Assembly (NCBI GenBank): GCA_963716095.1
Contig: CAVQSV010000010.1
Coordinates: forward strand, 148,133 to 212,132
Source of the DNA: Sva-07 sp963716095
Lineage (GTDB): Bacteria; Actinomycetota; Acidimicrobiia; Acidimicrobiales; Ilumatobacteraceae
Length of the DNA stretch: 64,000 nt
Reading direction: 5' to 3'
Shown: positions 9,254 to 18,093 of the stretch, piece after piece
Layout of the letters: every line of letters begins with the position of its first letter
How positions within the stretch are numbered: position 1 is the stretch's first letter
The notes under the pieces: model-generated
The model's input: only the letters and a program-made list of their open reading frames with translations
Databases searched by the model: none
Told to the model about the DNA's origin: nothing
Translations under genes and position numbers: made by a program

Positions 9254-10177
9254 GCAGGTGGCCTCCGTCGTGGCGGGGAAGAAGGTCGGATCGTGGATGG
9301 CCCGGTAGAGCAGGTCGCCGACCTCGTCGGGATGCTGCGCGTGCACGTCGTGGTGAGCCGGGCTGAACCACTCGGCACGGCCTCTGGGAAGCGCCGCGAG
9401 TGCGTGATCGACGGCTTCGTGTTTCGAGTGGCTCCATGCGACGTCGCCGGTGTCCGCTCCGATCAGCAGCGCCGGGACGTGGACCTCGGGGTACCGGGTC
9501 GACGGTTGGTGCTCCCACAGGCCCCGCAGCACCGTCAGATGCCGATCGAAGCTCAGCCACGGCGCGATCGTGCCGTCGTCGCGCACCTCGAAGTTGGCGA
9601 GCGTGCCCTGCCGTCCGGCCTCTGGCCAGTCGGCGGCCGACGTCTCGATCCAGCGGGTGATGTCGACCAGCGGCGTGCCGGCCAGACGCGGGGGAGCGAG
9701 CACCGTCGCAGCCTCGTCCCAGTCGGGAAATCGGCCTCCGAGATCGATGAATCCACCATCGACGCAGGCGATCATCGACACCGCCTCGGGGTGGGACCAG
9801 GCCAGTTCGAGCACGACGTTGCCGCCCCACGATTGGCCTGCGACGGCGGGGCGGTTCCAGCCGAGCTCGTCGATCAGCAGCCGGAGGTCGTTGGCGACGG
9901 TCGCCATGTCGTAGCCGTCGTCGGGCTTCGACGAGCGGCCGTGACCACGTTGGTCGACGGCGACGACTCGATGGCCTCGTCGCGCCAGATGGAGTGCAAC
10001 GCCGTCCCACAGGCGGGCGTTCGAGGCCAGTCCGTGGACGAGCAACACCGGTACGGCGTCGTCGGTGGGAGATGCCGGCGCATCGGTGGGGTCCCAGTGC
10101 ACCGTGTGCAGGTCGACGCCAGAGGCCAGGGTGAGCCATTCGTGACGCGGCCCGACGTCGGTTGCTTCGTCCGTCAC
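9254..10177 (-). CDS. Alpha/beta hydrolase
   Basis: Serine hydrolase of about 308 residues. It has the oxyanion region VPVLLVHGLASNARLW, the family motif DQRGHGRS, the nucleophile elbow GQSWGG near residue 118 and a late histidine in SPAHHDVHAQHP. ATG 10177 overlaps the upstream dehydrogenase stop (ATGA). As sequenced there is no stop before the next gene's ATG at 9253. A frame one base over would end at a TGA overlapping that ATG, so a lost or gained base near the 3' end is suspected; a true fusion is the alternative. Substrate unknown. Confidence 0.8.
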
Positions 10178-11166
10178 CGGCTCGCGCTCGCGATCCGTTC
10201 GATCAGAGTGAGCATGTCGAGTGTGGTGGTCATGTCTCGCGGCCAGGGTGCGTCGCCTCGGACGGTCCGGGCGAATGCGTCGACCATACCCAGGTACGGG
10301 TCGGACCAGTCCACCGGCGTGGTGGCGACGCGGCCGTCCGACCCGGCGACCAGGAAGCTCCGGGCCCGTTCACCGCCCGTGTGGGCGTCGGCCTCGATGA
10401 TCAGGGCGGCGTCTGCGCCGACGACCTCGATCCGTTGCTCTTCGGCATCGACGAACGAGCAGCGGATGCGAGCTTCGCGTCCGTCGGCCCATGCGAGTGT
10501 CGCCTCGGTTCGGGCGTCGACACCGCTGGTCTGCCACAGCGCTGTTGCATCGATCGTGTCGGGCGCAGCCCCCCAGAGCTCGACGATGGGACCGAGGCAG
10601 TAGATGCCGACGTCGAGCAGCGCGCCGCCGCCCTGGTCGACCGACCATCGGTAGTTGTCCGAGGCGTCGGCGCCGATGGTGAACGTGAACGACGAGTCGA
10701 TGTCGAACACCGTTCCGAGTTTCCCGTCGAGGACGAAACCGATCGCCTCGCGCCAGCGTGCATCGAACGGTGTCATCCAGGCTTCGGCCAGCAGTACCCC
10801 TGCAGCGGTGCACGCGTCGGCCATGGCGGTGGCGTCGGCCACGGTCGGAGCGATCGGCTTCTCGCACAGCACGTGCTTGCCCGCCTCGGCCGCTCGTTCG
10901 GTCCACTCCCGGTGCATGCCGTTCGGCAGCGGGATGTAGACGGCATCGACGTCGGGGTGCGTCAGCACGTCGTCGTAGGTCCCGGCAGCCAGATGCTCCC
11001 ACGGTTGCGGCACGGGACCGCCGAGTGACGACACGGCAACCAGTCGCGCCTCGTTCGAGGCATCGATCGCCGGCATCACCGCCCGGGTCGCCACCATCGA
11101 GCGGGCGCCGATCACGCCGATGCCGACGGCGCCTTCCGGAGCGCTGTCGGAGGCTTCGGTGCTCAC
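10174..11166 (-). CDS. Gfo/Idh/MocA family NAD(P)-dependent oxidoreductase
   Basis: Sugar or inositol-type dehydrogenase of 330 residues. The Rossmann N-terminus reads GIGVIGARSMVATRA, followed by the catalytic-lysine motif HVLCEKPIAPT near residue 95 and the C-terminal alpha/beta domain with WSVDQGGGALLDVGIYCLG. GTG 11166 overlaps the preceding gene's TGA (GTGA). It sits second in a run of overlapping minus-strand genes, directly after another Gfo/Idh protein, which suggests successive oxidation steps on one polyol or sugar. Substrate not identifiable. Confidence 0.88.
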   Translation of the reverse strand: MSTEASDSAPEGAVGIGVIGARSMVATRAVMPAIDASNEARLVAVSSLGGPVPQPWEHLAAGTYDDVLTHPDVDAVYIPLPNGMHREWTERAAEAGKHVLCEKPIAPTVADATAMADACTAAGVLLAEAWMTPFDARWREAIGFVLDGKLGTVFDIDSSFTFTIGADASDNYRWSVDQGGGALLDVGIYCLGPIVELWGAAPDTIDATALWQTSGVDARTEATLAWADGREARIRCSFVDAEEQRIEVVGADAALIIEADAHTGGERARSFLVAGSDGRVATTPVDWSDPYLGMVDAFARTVRGDAPWPRDMTTTLDMLTLIERIASASR

Positions 11167-12692
11167 CCGAGTTCGATCAGCTCGGCGCCGTTCGCGCCCG
11201 AACGCTGGCCGGCTTCGAGCACGGCAACGACGTCTCGCGACTGTTCGGGCCGGACCGCCAGCGGTTCGCCGAGGAGGAGGTGATCGGCGAGGTTGCGGTG
11301 GAACGCCCAGCCGGGGCTGGGGGCCGGCGGTGCCGTCGAAGTGCGTACGCCGAGGACCTCGTCGTAGGTGGCGACCGTGAGGTCGACCGGCGCCTCGGCG
11401 TGGTGCGACACGTCCGTCACGTGTCCACGCCCGGCGACGATGCGATCGGTGACCAACGGTTCGTAGTGGCCTTCGATCGTGCCCTTGGTTCCTTCGACAT
11501 GGAACTTGGGGCGCCGGATGGCACACACGTCGCTCTGTCGGAACGTGGCCTCGCGTCCATCGTCCCACTGCATCCAGAGACTCAGCTGGTCGACGTTGGT
11601 CGTGTCGTTCCAGACGCGGTTGTGCGTGCTGCACAGCACCCGAGCCGGGGCCGATCCGTAGAGCTGCAGGATCCAGTCGACGTGATGTGAACCCCAGTCG
11701 TAGATGGCGCCGCCGGAGATCGATTCCTCGGAGTGCCAGGCACGGCAGGGGTGTTCGAAACCGCCGACGAAGGTCTCGGTGTTGAACACGTCGCCGATCT
11801 CGCCGCCGTCGACGACGTGCCGCAGAGCGAGCCAGTCGCGATCCCAGCGGCGGCTCTGGTGCACGGTGACCACACGATCGTGTTCCGCTGCGGTGGCGAT
11901 GATCTCGTCGGCGTCGGCCCGGCGAAGACACATCGGCTTCTCGATGACGACGTGTTTGCCGGCGCGGAGCAGCTGCAGGGCGAGTTCGGCGTGCAGGACC
12001 GGCGGCGTGGCGATGATGGCGATGTCGACCGACGGATCCGCGGCGAGCGACTCGGCTGACTCGTGTGGGGTGAGATCTGGGAAGTCGGACCGTGCTGCGA
12101 CGAGGCGCTCGCCGACCGAGTCGGCTGCTGCGACCAGCGCCAGGCCGTCGGTTTCGGTGGAGGCGAGGCCGTGGAGGTATCCCATGGCGCCGAACGGGCC
12201 GTATCCGACGACGCCGACGCCGAGGTCGCTGGTGTTCGTCGGGGTGTTCGGCTGGAGCAGGCGTGCGATGAATGGTCCGAGGGTCGGGTGATGCCGCAGC
12301 GCTTCGACATCGGAGATGCCGGTGGTGACGATCCGGCCGGCGCCCACCTGCCGCACCGCAACAGTCGGGTGGTGAACGAAGCGGACGCTGGTGGTGGCAG
12401 CGATCGCAATCCCGCCGTCCATCGGCTGCAGCGGTCGCAGCGGGGAGGTGATCGCCACTTCGCCGTCGAGCCGGGCGCCGGCACGGTCGTCGGCGAGGGT
12501 GACGAACCATTCCCCACGTCCGAGGTCCTGGTGGACGCTGACGCCGGCGAGCGCCGCTGCCGCTTCGTCGTCGGGTTCGATCGCCAGCAGGACGGCGCCG
12601 CCGGCCTCGGCGACCCGTTCGATCTCGCTGCTCCGCTCGAGATCGATGCGGCCGGTGACCAGCAGGTCTGCGTTCCAGGAGTGGGTGGCCAT
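11163..12692 (-). CDS. Gfo/Idh/MocA oxidoreductase with N-terminal ThuA-like domain
   Basis: Two-domain protein of 509 residues. Residues 1-145 resemble a ThuA/class I glutamine-amidotransferase-like fold (FVHHPTVAVRQVGAGRIVTTG). Residues 155-505 form a full Gfo/Idh dehydrogenase with GVGVVGYGPFGAMGYLHGL for NAD(P) binding, the EKPM catalytic-lysine motif near 250 and GGAIYDWGSHHVDWILQLYG in the C-terminal domain. ThuA and Gfo/Idh proteins are commonly separate neighbours in sugar-use operons, so a natural fusion is plausible. It is the first gene of the minus-strand run and diverges from the metal-transporter operon across 117 bases. Confidence 0.85.
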   Translation of the reverse strand: MATHSWNADLLVTGRIDLERSSEIERVAEAGGAVLLAIEPDDEAAAALAGVSVHQDLGRGEWFVTLADDRAGARLDGEVAITSPLRPLQPMDGGIAIAATTSVRFVHHPTVAVRQVGAGRIVTTGISDVEALRHHPTLGPFIARLLQPNTPTNTSDLGVGVVGYGPFGAMGYLHGLASTETDGLALVAAADSVGERLVAARSDFPDLTPHESAESLAADPSVDIAIIATPPVLHAELALQLLRAGKHVVIEKPMCLRRADADEIIATAAEHDRVVTVHQSRRWDRDWLALRHVVDGGEIGDVFNTETFVGGFEHPCRAWHSEESISGGAIYDWGSHHVDWILQLYGSAPARVLCSTHNRVWNDTTNVDQLSLWMQWDDGREATFRQSDVCAIRRPKFHVEGTKGTIEGHYEPLVTDRIVAGRGHVTDVSHHAEAPVDLTVATYDEVLGVRTSTAPPAPSPGWAFHRNLADHLLLGEPLAVRPEQSRDVVAVLEAGQRSGANGAELIELG

Positions 12693-12778
12693 TCAGGCGA
12701 AGCTAGTCATGCGTCCGGGTTCCTGTCCTTTGCTGCTCGAAATCCCTGGTCAGACGGTTTCTCGGGCTGGAGTTCTCA

Positions 12779-12801
12779 TGCGAACAGGTCGCAACTAGGC
12801 T
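12779..12801 (+). promoter_or_regulatory. Leaderless promoter with possible operator of the metal importer
   Basis: TAGGCT at 12796-12801 lies 8 bases before the ATG of the binding-protein gene. Just upstream is a short inverted repeat TGCGA-acagg-TCGCA at 12779-12793. The repeat is in the right place for a metal-responsive repressor such as Zur or MntR, but it matches no consensus closely. Confidence 0.35.
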
Positions 12802-12809
12802 GAGCGGCC

Positions 12810-13823
12810 ATGACATCAACCCCCACCCTTCGTCGCGCCGTTGCCGGCGTCGGCGCACTTGCGCTCGTCGTCGCCGCATGTGGGAGCGACGACGCCTCGA
12901 CCGACGAGGCAGCAGCCGAGTTCCAGGTGGTCACCACCGTGGCACCGATCACCTCGATCGCAGCGAACGTGATCGGCGACTGCGCCGAGATCGTCGGCAT
13001 CGTTCCGGAGGGCACCAACTCGCACACCTTCGAACCGCCACCGTCCGCCGCTGAGGTGATGACCACCGCGGACGTCGTGTTCATCAACGGTCTGCAGCTC
13101 GAAGAGCCGACCAAGGAACTGGCGCAGACGAACGTGGCCGACGGCGTGCAGGTCATCGAACTCGGCGACGAGACGATCGATCCCGATCAGTACAAGTACG
13201 ACTTCTCGTTCCCCGAGGACGGCGGCAAGCCGAACCCGCACCTGTGGACCGACCCCACGCTCGTGAAGGTCTACGCCGACATCGTCCGCGAGACCATGGT
13301 CGCCGAGGTGCCAGAGTGCGCCGACGACTTCAACGCCAACTACGACGCGTTCGTCGAGATCGTCGACGAGTTCGACATCGCGATCCAGGAAGCGTTCGAC
13401 ACGATTCCTGAAGACCAGCGCAAGCTGGTCACCTACCACGACGCGTACGCGTACTTCGCCGACACCTACGGCTGGAACGTGATCGGTGCCGTGCAGCCCG
13501 CCGACTTCGGCGACCCGACGCCTGCCGACGTCGTCAGCCTGATCGAGCAGATCGAAGCGGAGCAGGTTCCTGCGGTCTTCGGCTCCGAGGTCTTCCCGTC
13601 GCCGATCCTCGAGCAGATCGCCCAGGAGACCGGCGCCGTCTACGTCGACGACCTTCGTGACGACGACCTGCCCGATGAACCGGGCGACGAGAACCACTCG
13701 TGGCTGGGTCTGATGAAGTTCAACTTCATCACGATGACCGAAGCTCTCGGCGGCGATGCCAGCGCGCTCGCCGACTTCGAGGTCCGCAACACCGTGCCCG
13801 ACAATGCGTTCTACCCGCAGTGA
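12810..13823 (+). CDS. Zinc/manganese ABC transporter substrate-binding lipoprotein (ZnuA/TroA family)
   Basis: Cluster A-I metal-binding lipoprotein, 337 residues. The signal peptide ends in a lipobox (LALVVAACGSDD). The expected ligands are visible: His in GTNSHTFEPPPS, His in NPHLWTDP, His in YHDAYAYFADTYGW and an acidic residue in GDENHSWLGLMKFN. Three His plus Asp fits ZnuA/TroA; manganese-specific PsaA/MntC has Glu at the third site, so zinc is somewhat favoured. It heads a three-gene operon with ATPase and permease. The mature protein is strongly acidic. Confidence 0.92.
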   Translation: MTSTPTLRRAVAGVGALALVVAACGSDDASTDEAAAEFQVVTTVAPITSIAANVIGDCAEIVGIVPEGTNSHTFEPPPSAAEVMTTADVVFINGLQLEEPTKELAQTNVADGVQVIELGDETIDPDQYKYDFSFPEDGGKPNPHLWTDPTLVKVYADIVRETMVAEVPECADDFNANYDAFVEIVDEFDIAIQEAFDTIPEDQRKLVTYHDAYAYFADTYGWNVIGAVQPADFGDPTPADVVSLIEQIEAEQVPAVFGSEVFPSPILEQIAQETGAVYVDDLRDDDLPDEPGDENHSWLGLMKFNFITMTEALGGDASALADFEVRNTVPDNAFYPQ

Positions 13824-13900
13824 TCGCAGCGCGACCGTGCAACACATGCCCAATCACCCCATGATGAACTGGTGATGCGTTCGTGAGGAGTAGACCCGAC

Positions 13901-14698
13901 GTGGCTGGCGGCTTGATCGTCGTCGACGACCTCACCGTCAGCTACGGCGGGGGCGCTCCGGTGCTCATCGACGTCGACCTCACCATCGAGCCCGGCGATC
14001 TCGTCGGTATCGTCGGACCGTCCGGGTCGGGCAAGTCGACCTTGCTCAAGGCCATGCTCGGCACGGTCGATGCCACCGCGGGCAGGGTCCGCCGCGCGCC
14101 GGGGCTGGCGGTCGGTCTGGTGCCTCAGGTCGAGACGATCGACTGGAACTTCCCGGTGACGGTGGCGGAGTGCGTCGGAATGGCACGAGCGCGCGGGTTC
14201 CGGATGCCCTGGATCAACCGGGCCGAGCGAGCCGAGATCGCCGAAGTGCTCGATCGACTCGGGATGGCCGGACTCGGCAATCGACACATACGGGAGCTCT
14301 CGGGGGGACAGCAGCAGCGGGTCTTCCTCGCACGTGCGCTGTTCACGAATGCGCAGGTGATCTTCCTCGACGAGCCCACGTCGGGACTCGACGTGCGAAC
14401 GCGACACGATGTGCTGCATCTCCTCGACGAACTGAATGCCGATGGGCTCACGATCGTGCTGACGACCCACGACCTGAACGGCATCGCCGCGCACCTTCCG
14501 ACCGTGGTGTGTCTCAACCGGTCGGTGATCGGCGCTGGCAGCCCGGACGAGGTGCTCGTGCCCGATGTGCTCGAACGCACCTACGGTTCGCCGATGGAGG
14601 TGTTGGAGCACGGTGGCATGCGCGTCGTGGTCGACGCACCGATCGATGCGACGGTCACACCGTTGCGCCGGTCGGGCGGTGGGGGAGCATCGGCATGA
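13901..14698 (+). CDS. Zinc/manganese ABC transporter ATP-binding protein
   Basis: ATPase of the metal importer, about 265 residues. It shows Walker A GPSGSGKSTL, Q-loop LVPQVETIDWNFP (the IDW element is typical of the ABC-3 metal family), signature LSGGQQQRVFLARAL, Walker B QVIFLDEPTSGLD and H-loop VLTTHDLNG. GTG 13901 is preferred because GAGGAG at 13885-13890 is spaced 10 bases before it; GTG 13883 would place that site inside the gene. The stop overlaps the permease start (ATGA). Confidence 0.9.
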   Translation: MAGGLIVVDDLTVSYGGGAPVLIDVDLTIEPGDLVGIVGPSGSGKSTLLKAMLGTVDATAGRVRRAPGLAVGLVPQVETIDWNFPVTVAECVGMARARGFRMPWINRAERAEIAEVLDRLGMAGLGNRHIRELSGGQQQRVFLARALFTNAQVIFLDEPTSGLDVRTRHDVLHLLDELNADGLTIVLTTHDLNGIAAHLPTVVCLNRSVIGAGSPDEVLVPDVLERTYGSPMEVLEHGGMRVVVDAPIDATVTPLRRSGGGGASA

Positions 14699-15543
14699 CC
14701 TGGGACGAACTGATCCGCCCGTTCGAGTTCGAATTCTTCCGCAACGGCATCTACGTGGCGACGATCGCCGGCGCCCTCTGCGGGCTCGTCGGGTGCTACG
14801 TGGTCTTGCGCAACATGAGCTACATCGGCCACGGCTTGTCGCACTCGATCTTCGGCGGGTACGCCGTTGCGGGCCTGATCGGCGTCAACCTGTTCCTCGG
14901 TGCCGGCATCTGGGGTGTCATCACCGCACTCGCCGTCGGTGGGATCGTTCGTCGCCGCCCGATCGGCTCCGATGCGGCGATCGGGGTGGTCACGACGGCG
15001 TCGTTCGCGCTCGGGCTCGCACTCGTGCAGCTGTACGGGTCGCCAGGCCGGAATGCCGACGCCTTGCTCTTCGGGAACGTGCTGGGTGTGACCACGTCCG
15101 ACGTGTGGTTGATCGTCGGGGTTGCGGCGGCGACCGCTGCGATCGTCTTCTTCTTCTACCGGCCATTGCTGTTCACCACGTTCGACACCCAGGTCGCTGC
15201 AGCCACCGGGGTGCGCACCGCGTGGATCGATGCACTGTTGATGATCGTGTTGTCTGCGACGGTGCTGGCCACGATGAACGTGATGGGCGTCACGCTGATC
15301 GCCGCGACGCTGGTGGTGCCCGCGGTCGTTGCCCGGATGCTGACCGACAGCTTCGCCAAGATGTTGGCCCTGTCGGCGGTGATCGGGGCCGTGAGCGGGT
15401 TCGTCGGGATGAATGCGAGCTATCACCTCGACGTGGCGTCGGGGCCCACCATCGTGTTGACCTCGGCATGCTTCTTCATCATCGCCTACCTGGCCGGCGG
15501 TCGCCTCCGTCGCCTCACCGGCAACGTCGGCCACGCTCACTGA
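14695..15543 (+). CDS. Zinc/manganese ABC transporter permease (ABC-3 family)
   Basis: Membrane subunit of 282 residues with seven to eight hydrophobic segments. Family landmarks are GCYVVLRNMSYIGHGLSHSIF near residue 35, the loop RRRPIGSDAAIGVV and VMGVTLIAATLVVPAVVARML. The start ATG 14695 overlaps the ATPase stop by 4 bases. It completes a ZnuABC/MntABC-like operon. No regulator gene is adjacent. It converges on the following oxidoreductase with 2 bases between stops. Confidence 0.92.
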   Translation: MTWDELIRPFEFEFFRNGIYVATIAGALCGLVGCYVVLRNMSYIGHGLSHSIFGGYAVAGLIGVNLFLGAGIWGVITALAVGGIVRRRPIGSDAAIGVVTTASFALGLALVQLYGSPGRNADALLFGNVLGVTTSDVWLIVGVAAATAAIVFFFYRPLLFTTFDTQVAAATGVRTAWIDALLMIVLSATVLATMNVMGVTLIAATLVVPAVVARMLTDSFAKMLALSAVIGAVSGFVGMNASYHLDVASGPTIVLTSACFFIIAYLAGGRLRRLTGNVGHAH

Positions 15544-15545
15544 GA

Positions 15546-16565
15546 TCAGGCGGCCTGCAGAGCGGCCATCACCGCAGCCCAGCGATCGGGATCGCTCGAA
15601 TACGGGGCATAGAAGCTGATGCGCGAGATCACGTCGCCGTAGCGTTGCGACAGTTCCGGTGCGAGGTCCTCCGGTGCGCCGACGACGGCGAAGGTGTTGA
15701 GGATCTCGTCGTCGATCAGCGTGCCCATCTTGGCCCACTCGCCCTGCTTCGACAGCGTGTTGAGTTCGTCCTGCAGCCCACCCCAACCGTGGATGTCGAG
15801 CACGTTGCGGTACGCGGGCGTCGAGCCGTAGAACGCGATCTGCTGGCGTGTGCCGGTGGCTGCCGCTTCGAGTTCCTCGTCGTTGTTGCCGGTGACCACG
15901 AACGACGGGCCCACGATTTCGAAGCCCTCCATGGTCTTGCCGGCCTTGGCCCGGCCACGTTCGAGCGCGGGGATCGTGACCTCTCGAAGGTACTTCTCGG
16001 TGGTGAAACCATGACAGAGGAATCCGTCGCACACCTCGCCTGCGACCTCGGTCATCAGTTCGCCGACTCCGGCGAGGAACACCTTCGGCGGCCCGAAGCC
16101 TTCGAGGTCGGAGGCGGGAGGGGTGAAGAACGGCGTCATCAGGGTGTGGGTGTAGAAGTCGCCGCGGAAGTCGAGCTTCTCGCCGGTGAGCCAGGTGTTC
16201 CAGATGGCCCGCATCGCCAGGACCATCTCGCGCATGCGGGCCGCTGGGTGGCTCCACTCCATCGAGAACCGCTTGGTGATGTGCGGTTTGATCTGGCTGC
16301 CGAGGCCGAGGATGAAGCGGCCCTGCGAATAGGCCTGCAGGTCCCAGGCCGTGTTGGCGAGCGTCATCGGGTTGCGTGCGAACGCCACCGCGATCGACGT
16401 GCCGATCTCGAGGTGCTCGGTGTGTTCGGCTGCGAGCAGCAGCGGCAGGAACGGATCGTGCGACGTCTCCGCTGTCCACGCCCCCGAGTAGCCGGCCGCT
16501 TCGACCTCGCGTGCGTTCTGCGGAACACTCCGCAGGTCCATTCCGATGTTGCCGTCGACCTTCAT
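15546..16565 (-). CDS. LLM-class F420-dependent oxidoreductase (TIGR03617-like)
   Basis: Luciferase-like TIM-barrel flavin/F420 oxidoreductase, 339 residues, intact. Motifs include GYSGAWTAETSHDPFLPLLLA near the N-terminus, GTSIAVAFARNPMTLANTAWDL, GRFILGLGSQIKPHI and FLAGVGELMTEVAGEVCDG. These resemble the mycobacterial F420-dependent subfamily TIGR03617. ATG 16565 is the only good start. It is convergent with the metal importer. Substrate unknown. It is distinct in sequence from the other LLM enzyme at 1587-2565. Confidence 0.88.
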   Translation of the reverse strand: MKVDGNIGMDLRSVPQNAREVEAAGYSGAWTAETSHDPFLPLLLAAEHTEHLEIGTSIAVAFARNPMTLANTAWDLQAYSQGRFILGLGSQIKPHITKRFSMEWSHPAARMREMVLAMRAIWNTWLTGEKLDFRGDFYTHTLMTPFFTPPASDLEGFGPPKVFLAGVGELMTEVAGEVCDGFLCHGFTTEKYLREVTIPALERGRAKAGKTMEGFEIVGPSFVVTGNNDEELEAAATGTRQQIAFYGSTPAYRNVLDIHGWGGLQDELNTLSKQGEWAKMGTLIDDEILNTFAVVGAPEDLAPELSQRYGDVISRISFYAPYSSDPDRWAAVMAALQAA

Positions 16566-16644
16566 GCACGCCGACCGTAGTCAGCGACGCGTGTCGGCCC
16601 CGACCTCGAACGACGTCAGCGGCTCATGGGTCGAGGGCTGGAGC

Positions 16645-17098
16645 TCAGCGTTTCCCGCGGGTGTTCTCCTCGATGCGGAACAGCACGACGATCACCTCGA
16701 GGATGACGCGCAGGTACAACACGCCGATGAACCAGTAGAGCGGTGCCAGCAGGATGAGCACGGCCCCGCCGTCGGCCTGTGCCCCGGCGATCAGCAGGAT
16801 CAGGCTGAAGATCGAGACCGCAACGAGTCCGAGGATGAACAGCACCTTGATGATGCTGGGCGTGATGAAGGTCTTCATCGAGACGTCGAAGAGCCGTGCG
16901 AAGAAGCCCGCCTGATTGGTGTCGGCGTTGGCGGTACCCGGTCCTGTCGGTGCAGGTCCTGGTGCCACGGGTGCCGTCGGGTGCCGTGGGTGGCGCCGGT
17001 ACCGGGGGCGCAGCGGCAGGGGTCTGCTCGGGCGGGTACCACTTGCCGTCGCTCGCCTGCCACCAACCAGGCCCCTGTGACGAATCTGCTCCACTCAT
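16645..17098 (-). CDS. DUF2510-DUF4282 membrane protein (frameshifted)
   Basis: Small actinobacterial membrane protein. ATG 17098 begins MSGADSSQGPGWWQASDGKWYPPE, the DUF2510 motif, followed by a Pro/Ala linker. The frame changes around 16970-16985 within a GGGTGCCGT repeat. The second part (AGFFARLFDVSMKTFITPSII, then two hydrophobic helices and LYLRVILEVIVVLFRIEENTR) is a DUF4282 domain. Removing or adding one base joins them to about 150 residues. Role unknown; such proteins are envelope-associated. Confidence 0.75.
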
Positions 17099-17166
17099 GG
17101 CTGTCCCCTTCGATCGACTGTTCGAAGTCCCAGATATAGCCCAGCGATGCAGCTGGACGGTGGATG

Positions 17167-18093
17167 TCAGTCCTGGTCGCGGAGGAACGCCTGGATCTCG
17201 TCGGCGAGTTCGTCACCTGAACGCATCTCGATGCTCGGTCCCTCGTCGCGCTCGCTCTCGCCGTCGATCGACGCGTCGTACAGCTCCTCGAGTTGGGCGA
17301 GCATGCTGAGGTGTTCGGCGTTTCCGTCGATGCTGGCGTCGATCCGATCACGCTGGGTGGGCACGGCATCGCGTAGTTCGGTCGCGGCGACCTCGATGCC
17401 CGTCACCTCGGTGAGGCCGTCGAGCAACGCGACCGACGCTGCCGGGTACGGCATCGACACGACATAGTGCGGTACCTGCACCCAGATGCCGAGCGTGGGG
17501 ATGCGGCGGGCGTGGAGAGCGTGCTCGAGCGCTGCGGCCATTCCGGCAGGCACATCGACCGAACTGCGAGCGAAGGTGACGTTGGCGAGCACCTCGGTGG
17601 ACGGTGACGAACACGACAGGCGTGGCGTCCGGGTGTGCGGCGCGGCAAACGGATATGCGCCGAACGCGATCATCTTCGTGACACCGAGGTCGACGGCGAT
17701 GTCGCTGATCAGGCGTGCGAATCGATGCCACGCCATGTCCGGCTCGGGGCCGGTGAGCACGAGCACGTCGCGACCGGAACTCGACCGCCCGGCGCGGAGT
17801 TCGATGGTGGACCACACGAGGTCGGTGTTGACGCCGTCGCGCAGCTCCATCACCGGTCGTCGTGCTCTGAAGTCGATGAACGTGTCGTCGTCGAAACGAA
17901 GGATCGGACTCGTCTCGCACTCCTTCGACAGCGCACCGGCGGCGGCATCGGCGGCGCCCGCTGCATCGATCCACCCGGTGAGCATCACGACCAGGATCGG
18001 CTCGTGCAGCATCGGCTCGTCGACCAGCCACTCGAAGGCATCGTCATGGCGGCGGGGGTCGCCACGATCGTCTTCGCTGGTCGGCTCGGTCAC
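17167..18093 (-). CDS. PAC2 family protein
   Basis: Proteasome-assembly-chaperone-like (PAC2) fold protein, 308 residues and intact. Features are PILVVMLTGWIDAAGAADAAA near residue 35, VLTGPEPDMAWHRFARLI, IAFGAYPFAAPHTRTP and VPHYVVSMPYPAASVALLDGL. The acidic C-terminal 60 residues (DASIDGESERDEGPSIEM) are probably disordered. GTG 18093 overlaps the phosphotransferase TGA (GTGA), so the two are co-translated. Actinobacterial PAC2 proteins are widespread but their exact role is not established. Confidence 0.88.
   Translation of the reverse strand: MTEPTSEDDRGDPRRHDDAFEWLVDEPMLHEPILVVMLTGWIDAAGAADAAAGALSKECETSPILRFDDDTFIDFRARRPVMELRDGVNTDLVWSTIELRAGRSSSGRDVLVLTGPEPDMAWHRFARLISDIAVDLGVTKMIAFGAYPFAAPHTRTPRLSCSSPSTEVLANVTFARSSVDVPAGMAAALEHALHARRIPTLGIWVQVPHYVVSMPYPAASVALLDGLTEVTGIEVAATELRDAVPTQRDRIDASIDGNAEHLSMLAQLEELYDASIDGESERDEGPSIEMRSGDELADEIQAFLRDQD

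Noticed and set aside
6825..9308. 827-codon open frame on the plus strand
   Set aside because: It is antisense to the ABC importer ATPase and its neighbours, with Arg/Asp/His-rich low-quality composition typical of high-GC shadow frames.
14581..16569. 662-codon minus-strand frame
   Set aside because: It covers the metal permease and is out of frame with the F420 oxidoreductase; no domain signature.
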